Positions 6,199 through 11,272 of a stretch of 11,272 nucleotides of DNA are shown one piece after another. Position 1 is the first letter of the stretch, and each line of letters begins with the position of its first letter. This DNA is from Gammaproteobacteria bacterium (GTDB lineage Bacteria > Pseudomonadota > Gammaproteobacteria > Thiohalorhabdales > Thiohalorhabdaceae): positions 1 to 11,272 of the forward strand of contig JAHEOG010000157.1 of the NCBI GenBank assembly GCA_018609925.1. The letters run 5' to 3'. The position numbers were made by a program, and so were the translations under genes. A model generated the notes under the pieces. It was given only the letters and a program-made list of their open reading frames with translations, was not told the DNA's origin and ran no database searches.

Positions 6199-7178
6199 CT
6201 CGCATTTCCCGCCGAGCCTCCAACCGGGGGTGATGCCTCCGGAGCCGGCGGCGCCGGCATTTCCATGATCCGGGGGCCCTCCTCGAGCAAGTAGTCCATG
6301 AAGGTCCGGGCGGCGATGGAGAGCTTCCTGCCGGCCGGGTACACCAGGTACCACTGGCGCTCGATGGGGAAGCCCTCGACGTCCAGGATCGCCACCTCCT
6401 CGCCGCCGCTCACCAGCGTGTGCTGCGACAGCACCGACAGGCCCATCCCCGCCGCCACGCTCTGCTTGATCGCCTCGTTGCTGCCCAGCTCCATCCGCAC
6501 CTTGAGCGAAACCCCGTGCTCGTCACACAGCCGCTCCACCGCCAGCCGGGTCCCGGACCCCGGCTCCCGGGCCAAAAACGGATAGCCCCCCACCTCCGTC
6601 AGAGGGACTCGCCTCCGCCCAACCAGGGGATGATCGGGGGGAGCCAGCGGGACCAAAGGATTGCGCAGGAAGGGCACGGCCTCCACGTCCATGCCGGCCG
6701 GGGGCTGGCCGAAGATGTAGAGGTCGTCCTGGTTGGCCTGCAGCCGCTCCAGAACGTGCTCGCGGTTGGCCACCTCCAACGAGGCCTCCACCCCCGGGAA
6801 GCGCTCGCAGAAGCTCCCCTGCAGCCTGGGGGCGAAGTACTTTGCGGTGGTCACCACCGCCAAGCGCACCCGGCCCCAGGTCAGGCCCTGCATATCGGCA
6901 ATGGTCGACTCGAAGTGCTCCAGGTTGGTGAACATCGCCCGGCAGCTTTCGTATAGGGCCCGGCCGGCGTCGGTGAGGTAGATCCGTTTCCCCACCTGCT
7001 CGAAAAGGGGCATGCCCACCGCGTCGCTGAGCTTGCGGATCTGTATGGAGACCGTTGGCGGGGTAACGTGCAGGTTCTTCGAGGCGCGCTTGAGGCTGCC
7101 CAGGCGGGCAACCGCCTCGAACACCTCCAGCTGGCGCAGGCTTAGGTGGCGGCGGAGGTTGTGGGGTGGCTGCTCCAT
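6180..7178 (-). CDS. cbbR: LysR-type regulator CbbR
   Basis: A 332-residue LysR-family DNA-binding regulator, probably controlling the divergent RuBisCO operon in response to metabolites such as RuBP or NADPH, as shown for other CbbR proteins. The N-terminal winged helix-turn-helix spans about 13-72 (LRQLEVFEAVARLGSLKRAS, then TPPTVSIQIRKLSDAVG and LFEQVGKRIYLTDAG). The effector domain carries CbbR-typical TTAKYFAPRL (110-119), EPGSGTR (205-211) and LGSNEAIKQSVAAGMGLSVLSQHT (231-254). The tail after about residue 303 is Pro, Ala and Gly rich and looks disordered. The ATG has GGGAGG 5 bases upstream. The gene lies head-to-head with cbbL across 167 bp, the usual arrangement for CbbR and its target. 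Confidence 0.94.
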   Translation of the reverse strand: MEQPPHNLRRHLSLRQLEVFEAVARLGSLKRASKNLHVTPPTVSIQIRKLSDAVGMPLFEQVGKRIYLTDAGRALYESCRAMFTNLEHFESTIADMQGLTWGRVRLAVVTTAKYFAPRLQGSFCERFPGVEASLEVANREHVLERLQANQDDLYIFGQPPAGMDVEAVPFLRNPLVPLAPPDHPLVGRRRVPLTEVGGYPFLAREPGSGTRLAVERLCDEHGVSLKVRMELGSNEAIKQSVAAGMGLSVLSQHTLVSGGEEVAILDVEGFPIERQWYLVYPAGRKLSIAARTFMDYLLEEGPRIMEMPAPPAPEASPPVGGSAGNASLARSG

Positions 7179-7345
7179 TGGGGCCTCCCGGTAGTTAGAC
7201 TATCATCTAATATAACTGAAAAATATTTCGACTTTTAATTATTGGTTGAACCATTCCATCCTAAGCCTTACCGAAGCACTCGGGAATCCGGACCGCACCC
7301 CTATCGCGAGGCGGTCAGTGAGAATCAATTGCAGGAGTAACGGTT
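7179..7345. promoter_or_regulatory. Divergent cbbR-cbbL control region
   Basis: This is the only clearly AT-rich stretch in the window (about 7190-7250). It holds a perfect dyad TTAGA-N6-TCTAA (7195-7210), the palindrome TGGTT-G-AACCA (7243-7253), and two spaced motifs of the TNA-N7/8-TNA kind reported for CbbR sites: TCA-N7-TAA (7203-7215) and TAA-N8-TGA (7236-7249). A possible cbbL -35, TTGAAC (7246-7251), overlaps the palindrome, but its -10 (TTACCG, 7268-7273) is poor, which would fit a promoter needing an activator. A CAGGAG ribosome site precedes cbbL. The assignment as CbbR operators is inference from layout and motif. Confidence 0.65.
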
Positions 7346-8824
7346 ATGGCTAAGGAAACCGAGATCAAGGACCCGAAGAAGCGGTACCAGTCGGGCGTCA
7401 TCCCCTACAAGGAGATGGGCTACTGGCGTCCCGAATACGAGCCCAAGGACACCGACGTCCTCTGCTGCTTCCGCATCACGCCGCAGCCGGGCGTCGACGC
7501 GGAGGAAGCCGCAGCGGCGGTGGCAGGCGAATCCTCCACCGCCACCTGGACCGTGGTGTGGACGGACCGCCTTACCGCAGCCGACCTCTACCGGGCCAAG
7601 GCCTACCGAGTAGATCCGGTGCCGAACACCGGCGAGGGCACCGACACCCCGGCACAGTACTTCTCCTACATCGCCTACGACATTGACCTGTTCGAGGAAG
7701 GCTCCATCGCCAACCTGACCGCCTCGATCATCGGCAACGTGTTCGGGTTCAAGGCGCTGAAGGCCCTCCGGCTGGAGGACATGCGCATGCCGGTGGCCTA
7801 CCTCAAGACCTTCCAGGGCCCGCCCACCGGCGTCGTCGTCGAGCGCGAGCGCCTGGACAAGTTCGGCCGGCCCCTGCTCGGCGCCACCACCAAGCCCAAG
7901 CTCGGCCTGTCGGGGCGCAACTACGGGCGCGTGGTCTACGAGGCCCTCAAAGGCGGCCTGGACTTCGTGAAGGACGACGAGAACATCAACTCGCAGCCCT
8001 TCATGCACTGGCGGGATCGCTTCCTCTACTGCATGGAGGCGGTCAACCGGGCCTCGGCAGCCACCGGCGAGGTCAAGGGGCATTACATGAACGTTACCGC
8101 CGCCACCATGGAGGACATGTACGAGCGCGCCGAATTCGCCAAGGAGCTGGGCTCGGTGATCATCATGATCGACCTGATCGTGGGCTACACCGCCATCCAG
8201 TCCATGGCCAAATGGGCGCGCAAGAACAACATGATCCTCCACCTGCATCGCGCCGGCCACGCCACCTACACCCGCCAGAAGAACCACGGCGTGAGCTTCC
8301 GCGTGATCTCCAAGTGGATGCGCATGGCCGGGGTCGATCACATCCACGCCGGCACGGTAGTGGGCAAGCTCGAGGGCGATCCGAACATGATCGCCGGCTA
8401 CTACAACACGCTGACCAAGGAATACAATCCGCAGGACCTGCAGCAGGGCATCTTTTTCGACCAGGACTGGGCGTCGCTCAACAAGACCATGCCGGTGGCC
8501 TCCGGCGGCATCCACGCCGGGCAGATGCACCAGCTGCTGCACTACCTGGGCGAGGACGTGGTCCTGCAGTTCGGCGGCGGCACCATCGGCCATCCCATGG
8601 GGATCCAGGCCGGCGCTACGGCCAACCGGGTGGCCCTCGAGGCCATGGTGAAGGCCCGCAACGAAGGCAAGAACATCATGAAAGAGGGCCCGGACATCCT
8701 GCAGAAGGAGGCCAAGTGGTGCACGCCTCTCAAGCAGGCCCTGGACACCTGGAAGGACATCAGCTTCAACTACGAATCCACCGACACCGCCGACTTCGTC
8801 CCCGAGACGTCGGTGAGCGGCTAA
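7346..8824 (+). CDS. cbbL: RuBisCO large subunit, form IC (red type)
   Basis: A 492-residue catalytic subunit of ribulose-1,5-bisphosphate carboxylase/oxygenase, which joins CO2 to RuBP to give two 3-phosphoglycerates. Active-site segments are complete: TTKPKLG with K183, GGLDFVKDDENINSQPF with the carbamylated K209 and Mg ligands D211 and E212, HLHRAGH with catalytic H301, and the loop-6 lysine K341 in TVVGKLEGD. The sequence (RYQSGVIPYKEMGYW, ASAATGEVKGHYMNVTA, IMIDLIVGYTAIQ) is of the red-type IC/ID kind, not the green-like IA/IB. The presence of cbbX downstream agrees. About six residues after PVPN (around 95-102) look inserted against relatives I remember. No carboxysome genes are adjacent, as expected for form IC. 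It is the first gene of the cbb operon. Confidence 0.98.
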   Translation: MAKETEIKDPKKRYQSGVIPYKEMGYWRPEYEPKDTDVLCCFRITPQPGVDAEEAAAAVAGESSTATWTVVWTDRLTAADLYRAKAYRVDPVPNTGEGTDTPAQYFSYIAYDIDLFEEGSIANLTASIIGNVFGFKALKALRLEDMRMPVAYLKTFQGPPTGVVVERERLDKFGRPLLGATTKPKLGLSGRNYGRVVYEALKGGLDFVKDDENINSQPFMHWRDRFLYCMEAVNRASAATGEVKGHYMNVTAATMEDMYERAEFAKELGSVIIMIDLIVGYTAIQSMAKWARKNNMILHLHRAGHATYTRQKNHGVSFRVISKWMRMAGVDHIHAGTVVGKLEGDPNMIAGYYNTLTKEYNPQDLQQGIFFDQDWASLNKTMPVASGGIHAGQMHQLLHYLGEDVVLQFGGGTIGHPMGIQAGATANRVALEAMVKARNEGKNIMKEGPDILQKEAKWCTPLKQALDTWKDISFNYESTDTADFVPETSVSG

Positions 8825-8837
8825 GGAGGGCAGCACC

Positions 8838-9284
8838 ATGGCGATGACCAACCCCGGAAGCCGTATCACGCAGGGCACCTTTTCGTTCCTGCACGACCTG
8901 ACCGACGACGAGATCAAGGCCCAGGTGGAGTACTGCCTGAGCCAGGGCTGGGCGGTGAACGTGGAGTTCACCGACGACCCCCACCCCCGCAACACCTACT
9001 GGGAGATGTGGGGGCTGCCGATGTTCGACGTGAAGGATCCGGCGGCGATCCTCTACGAGGTCAACGAGTGCCGCAAGGCGTTCCCCCACCACTACATCCG
9101 GGTGACGGGCTTCGACTCCACCCGGGGCTGGGAGACGCCGCGGCTGTCCTTCATCGTCAACCGTCCCACGGAGGAGGAGCCCGGCTTCCGACTGATCCGC
9201 ACGGAGGACGAGGGCCGGACCATCCGCTACACCATCCAGCCCTACGTCACCGAGGAGAAGCCGGAGAACGAGCGGTACCGCTAG
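8838..9284 (+). CDS. cbbS: RuBisCO small subunit, red type
   Basis: A 148-residue small subunit that caps the CbbL octamer to make the L8S8 holoenzyme. It starts with ITQGTFSFLHDLTDDEI, contains the conserved GWAVNVEFTDDPHPRNTYWEMWGLPMF region (38-63) and ECRKAFPHHYIRV (77-89), and ends with a long tail FRLIRTEDEGRTIRYTIQPY. That tail is the C-terminal beta-hairpin extension typical of red-type small subunits, which lines the central channel and lets them assemble without the green-type hairpin. The ATG at 8838 follows AGGAGG (8824-8829) by 8 bases. The gap to cbbL is 13 bp. An extra Met two codons in could also serve as start. Confidence 0.97.
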   Translation: MAMTNPGSRITQGTFSFLHDLTDDEIKAQVEYCLSQGWAVNVEFTDDPHPRNTYWEMWGLPMFDVKDPAAILYEVNECRKAFPHHYIRVTGFDSTRGWETPRLSFIVNRPTEEEPGFRLIRTEDEGRTIRYTIQPYVTEEKPENERYR

Positions 9285-9291
9285 GCCCGAG

Positions 9292-9341
9292 GCCCGGGGG
9301 TGCCCGACCCTCCGGGGTCGGCGTTCCCCCGTCCCCCGGGC
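9292..9341 (+). promoter_or_regulatory. Strong stem-loop between cbbS and cbbX
   Basis: GCCCGGGGG (9292-9300) pairs perfectly with CCCCCGGGC (9333-9341). Inside it CCGACCC (9304-9310) pairs with GGGTCGG (9315-9321) around a 4-base loop, giving a two-tier structure 8 bp after the cbbS stop. No T run follows. It is well placed to protect the 3' end of a processed cbbLS mRNA or partly end transcription, so that cbbX is made at a lower level. This role is inference. Confidence 0.6.
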
Positions 9342-9429
9342 TGTCAGAGAGCGCTAGCGTGGCGTTCGCGGCCCGGAAATCCGGGGCGCTCCCGCCGCGC
9401 AGGCGTCCTCTCCGAGGAGGAAGCCAACT

Positions 9430-10404
9430 ATGATCCAGGAAGTGAATCCGGAAGACCTTCCGGAGAATCAGGAGGAGGAGCAGCCCGCCGAGGTGCTCCC
9501 CGACGACACGCCCATCGATCTGGAGGAGGAGTTCAAGGCCTCCAACGTTCAGGAGGTGCTCGACAAGCTCGACCAGGAGCTGATCGGGCTTGCCCCCATC
9601 AAGCAGCGCATCCGCGAGATCGCCGCGCTGCTGCTCGTCGACCGGGCGCGCCAGCAGATGAACCTGACCACCGAGACCCCCACCCTGCACATGTGCTTCA
9701 CGGGCAACCCCGGCACGGGGAAGACCACCGTAGCCATGCGCATGGCGGAAATCCTGCACCGGCTCGAGTATGTCCGCCAGGGGCACCTGGTGGCGGTGAC
9801 CCGCGACGATCTGGTGGGGCAATACATCGGCCACACCGCGCCCAAGACCAAGGAGGTCCTCAAGAAGGCCATGGGCGGGGTGCTGTTCATCGACGAGGCC
9901 TACTACCTGTACCGGCCCGAGAACGAGCGGGACTACGGCCAGGAGGCCATCGAGATCCTGCTGCAGGTTATGGAGAACAACCGCGACGACTTAGTCGTGA
10001 TCCTGGCCGGCTACAAGGAGAAGATGGACCGGTTCTTCCAGAGCAACCCCGGCATGCGCTCGCGCATCGCCCACCACCTGGACTTCCCCGACTACGGGGA
10101 GAACGAGCTCATGGAGATCGCCAAGATGATGATGCGCGATCTCAACTACGAGTTCAGCCCCGAGGCGGAGGAGGCGTTCCGGGAGTACATCCAGCGCCGC
10201 ATGCAGATGCCGCACTTCGCCAACGCGCGCTCGGTCCGCAACGCCATCGACCGCGCCCGGCTGCGGCAGGCGAACCGGCTGTTCGCCGGCGACACGAAGA
10301 ACCTGAAGAAGCAGGACCTGAAGACCATCGAGCCCGAGGACATCCGGGCCAGCAGCGTCTTCCAGGAGGGCGTCCCGGATCCGGATCCGGCCCTGAGTCA
10401 GTGA
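9430..10404 (+). CDS. cbbX: Red-type RuBisCO activase CbbX
   Basis: A 324-residue AAA+ ATPase. CbbX hexamers use ATP to remodel inhibited red-type RuBisCO by transiently pulling the CbbL C-terminal tail into their central pore, and are allosterically activated by RuBP. Visible motifs are Walker A GNPGTGKTT (92-100), pore loop QYIGHTAPKTKE (131-142) with the aromatic Y132, Walker B VLFIDEAYYLY (151-161), sensor 1 region VILAGY (190-195), arginine finger in MRSRIAHHLDFPDY (R212 likely), and the C-domain HFANARSVRNAIDRARLRQANRL. The first 30 or so residues are rich in Glu, Asp and Pro and look longer than in the Rhodobacter protein. The ATG follows AGGAGG (9415-9420) by 9 bases. It is the third gene of the operon. 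Confidence 0.97.
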   Translation: MIQEVNPEDLPENQEEEQPAEVLPDDTPIDLEEEFKASNVQEVLDKLDQELIGLAPIKQRIREIAALLLVDRARQQMNLTTETPTLHMCFTGNPGTGKTTVAMRMAEILHRLEYVRQGHLVAVTRDDLVGQYIGHTAPKTKEVLKKAMGGVLFIDEAYYLYRPENERDYGQEAIEILLQVMENNRDDLVVILAGYKEKMDRFFQSNPGMRSRIAHHLDFPDYGENELMEIAKMMMRDLNYEFSPEAEEAFREYIQRRMQMPHFANARSVRNAIDRARLRQANRLFAGDTKNLKKQDLKTIEPEDIRASSVFQEGVPDPDPALSQ

Positions 10405-10406
10405 CG

Positions 10407-10430
10407 CCCCGGGGTCGCCGGGACCCGGGG
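10407..10430 (+). promoter_or_regulatory. GC hairpin between cbbX and the next gene
   Basis: CCCCGGG (10407-10413) and CCCGGGG (10424-10430) form a 7-bp stem around a 10-base loop, beginning 3 bases after the cbbX stop. The candidate ribosome site of the next gene (GGGGAGG, 10427-10433) overlaps the right arm, so the hairpin could hide it and lower translation of that gene. This is inferred from the sequence only. Confidence 0.45.
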
Positions 10431-10446
10431 AGGTGCGGGGGCGGAA

Positions 10447-10806
10447 ATGGCGGACATCCTGGACGGACTAACCCCCGTTCGGGTCCTGCCGAAGGAGATC
10501 GACGGGGAGTGCTACAACCGCATCCGGGTCCGGCTCCTCCGGCACCGGCGCCCGATCCGGGTGGAAGTGCCCGACCACCGCGGACTGGAGCTCATCCTGA
10601 CCGACAACGCCTGGCTGGGCTTGGACGCCATCCGAGGGGATGTGCCCATTCTCGCCTGGAGCGAGTTCCAGGTCACCCGCCGCCAGGCCCTGTACGACCC
10701 CGTTCCCTGCCAGCTCAGCATCTACCACAAGCATGGCGGTCTGGTGATGGGGACAGCCCTGGAGGCACTGGCGGCGGAAGGGGAATGGGAGATCGTCGGC
10801 CGCTAG
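10447..10806 (+). CDS. Unrecognised 119-residue protein in the cbb operon
   Basis: I do not recognise this protein. It is soluble-looking, with no signal peptide or membrane segment. The N-terminal half is basic (RIRVRLLRHRRPIRVEVPDH, 25-44) and predicted beta-rich. The middle has LELILTDNAWLGLDAIRGDVPILAWSEFQ. The C-terminal part has YDPVPCQLSIYHKHGGLVMGTALEALAAEGEWEI with one Cys and two His (C88, H94, H96), which could bind metal but form no known motif. It starts 42 bp after cbbX in the same direction with GGGGAGG upstream, so cotranscription is likely. GC content and codon use look like the neighbours. Real coding is supported by position, a start with a ribosome site, and lack of a better frame. 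A role in RuBisCO assembly, activation or CO2 supply is only a guess. Confidence 0.8.
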   Translation: MADILDGLTPVRVLPKEIDGECYNRIRVRLLRHRRPIRVEVPDHRGLELILTDNAWLGLDAIRGDVPILAWSEFQVTRRQALYDPVPCQLSIYHKHGGLVMGTALEALAAEGEWEIVGR

Positions 10807-10821
10807 GGCTATCAGCCCCTA
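10804..10821. terminator. Hairpin spanning two facing stop codons
   Basis: TAGGGCT-ATC-AGCCCCTA forms a 7-bp stem with one bulged C and a 3-base loop. Its ends are exactly the stop codon of the 119-residue gene and, on the other strand, the stop codon of the RNase G remnant. It may act as a shared transcription end, but there is no T run. Confidence 0.35.
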
Positions 10822-10962
10822 CAGCACCACCACGTCGAACTGCTCCTGGGTGTAGCCGTGCTCGGAGCGCAGGGTGACGGACTTGCCGATGAAGGCCTCC
10901 AGGTCGGCGAGGCCCTGGCTCTCCTCGTCCAGGAACCTGTCCGCCAATCCCCGGAATCGTAA
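10819..10962 (-). pseudogene. rng: Remnant of an RNase G/E carboxyl terminus
   Basis: Reading the minus strand, 47 codons end in a stop at 10819. About 41 of them, from ADRFLDEESQ through LADLEAFIGKSVTLRSEHGYTQEQFDVVVL, look like the last segment of RNase G (or the related RNase E catalytic part), which normally ends with DRLLDEES...LE.F.GK...L..E..YTQEQFDVVL. The frame is closed upstream by a TGA at 10963-10965. No ATG or GTG start with a ribosome site opens it. The rest of RNase G (S1, DNase-like and CPxCxG zinc parts) is absent. It is therefore probably a fragment left by a deletion, duplication or insertion. A full rng copy is expected elsewhere in the genome. The match is from memory of the family and has not been searched. 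Confidence 0.7.
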
Positions 10963-10965
10963 TCA

Positions 10966-11040
10966 TGGAGGCCATTTCCAAAAAGCGACCCCACCCCCCT
11001 GGACAGGAAGGGCCCCGGGTGCCCGGACAGGGAGCTGCGG
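10966..11040. other. Gene-free spacer between rng remnant and hlyD-like gene
   Basis: No gene is seen here. It contains a short direct repeat GGACAGG (11001-11007 and 11025-11031) and GC-rich dyads. On the minus strand these are followed by a short T run (complement of AAAAA near 10980-10984), so they could end transcription of the hlyD-like gene. This is also where the RNase G homology breaks off. Confidence 0.35.
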
Positions 11041-11272
11041 CTACCGCTGTGTTCCGGCCTCCTTCAGCCCCTCGGTGACCGGCGACAGGACGTAGTCCAG
11101 GACGCTGCGGGTACCCAACTTGATTTCCGCGGTGACGTGCATCCCGGGACGGAGGTCCAGACGTTTGCCGCCGTCGGTGACGTACTGCTTCCCCAAGGCA
11201 AGCAGGGCGGGGTAGCGCTGGCCCTGGCCGGGCTTCCCTCCCTGTTGCTGGGCGGACCCGGACCGGGACTGC
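11041..11272 (-). CDS. HlyD-type secretion membrane-fusion protein, C-terminal part
   Basis: Only the last 76 or so residues are in the window, and the gene begins beyond the right edge. The end reads LALGKQYVTDGGKRLDLRPGMHVTAEIKLGTRSVLDYVLSPVTEGLKEAG before the stop at 11041. The segment LRPGMHVTAEIKLGTRSVLDYVLSPV is the hallmark C-terminus of type I secretion adaptors (HlyD/PrtE/LapC type), which link an inner-membrane ABC exporter with a TolC-like outer-membrane channel. These systems export RTX toxins, adhesins or proteases. Before this, a stretch of Gly, Gln and Ser (GSASQQQGGKPGQGQ) looks like a flexible loop inserted in the beta domain. Partner ABC transporter and substrate genes are not visible. 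Confidence 0.85.
   Translation of the reverse strand, partial: QSRSGSAQQQGGKPGQGQRYPALLALGKQYVTDGGKRLDLRPGMHVTAEIKLGTRSVLDYVLSPVTEGLKEAGTQR

Noticed and set aside
7325..8995. 556-codon open frame on the minus strand
   Set aside because: It lies antisense across cbbL and the start of cbbS, whose protein matches are unmistakable. Its translation is rich in Val, Gly and His and shows no known domain, as expected from a shadow frame in GC-rich coding DNA.
9300..10877. 525-codon open frame on the plus strand
   Set aside because: It overlaps cbbX and the 119-residue gene in another frame. The translation is Arg, Gly and Pro rich with no motif, which is typical of an out-of-frame shadow.
10812..10994. 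Small minus-strand open frames with ATG starts over the RNase G remnant
   Set aside because: They are in different frames from the RNase G-like translation and encode Arg, Pro and Ser-rich peptides without similarity. The remnant's own frame has no start.

Overview
The window looks like chromosomal DNA from a GC-rich, autotrophic proteobacterium, most likely a gammaproteobacterium. The pyrC, pilT, yggS-proC-yggT-yggU neighbourhood is typical of gammaproteobacteria. A red-type (form IC) RuBisCO operon with its own LysR regulator says the organism fixes CO2 by the Calvin cycle. A chemolithoautotroph such as a sulfur or ammonia oxidiser is a reasonable inference, but no energy-metabolism gene lies in the window to prove it.

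Layout, left to right. (1) Positions 1-241 hold no gene but carry an 88-bp perfect direct repeat (1-88 and 133-220). (2) A pyrimidine pair follows: pyrC (dihydroorotase, all metal ligands present) overlapping by 8 bp a pyrK-like FAD/[2Fe-2S] electron-transfer subunit. (3) A 255-bp convergent spacer, full of inverted repeats and containing a GTCATTCCGAGCG-type dispersed repeat, separates pyrK from pilT on the minus strand. (4) Divergent from pilT runs yggS (TTG start), proC, a single-domain yggT and yggU. The proC-yggT gap holds a CCACGGAG-type inverted repeat. (5) cbbR (minus) converges on yggU through a shared hairpin and diverges from cbbL across an AT-rich control region. (6) cbbL, cbbS, cbbX and a small unrecognised gene form the CO2-fixation operon, with strong GC hairpins in two of the gaps. 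(7) On the minus strand at the right end are a start-less remnant of the RNase G/E carboxyl terminus and the carboxyl-terminal part of a HlyD-type secretion adaptor that runs off the window.

How the genes work together. CbbR probably senses metabolite state and switches the divergent cbb operon. CbbL8S8 RuBisCO fixes CO2, and CbbX is the AAA+ motor that frees inhibited red-type RuBisCO by pulling on the CbbL C-terminal tail. The 119-residue protein after cbbX is the most interesting unknown, because its position suggests a link to RuBisCO or its activation. The other genes are housekeeping (pyrimidine and proline synthesis, PLP homeostasis, pilus retraction). The cbb block appears to sit between a conserved housekeeping cluster and a rearranged right flank, marked by the broken RNase G tail.

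No tRNA, rRNA, CRISPR array, transposase or integrase was seen. No single strikingly new defence or mobile system is visible. The best candidates for novelty are the unknown cbb-linked gene, the repeats and the RNase G remnant.
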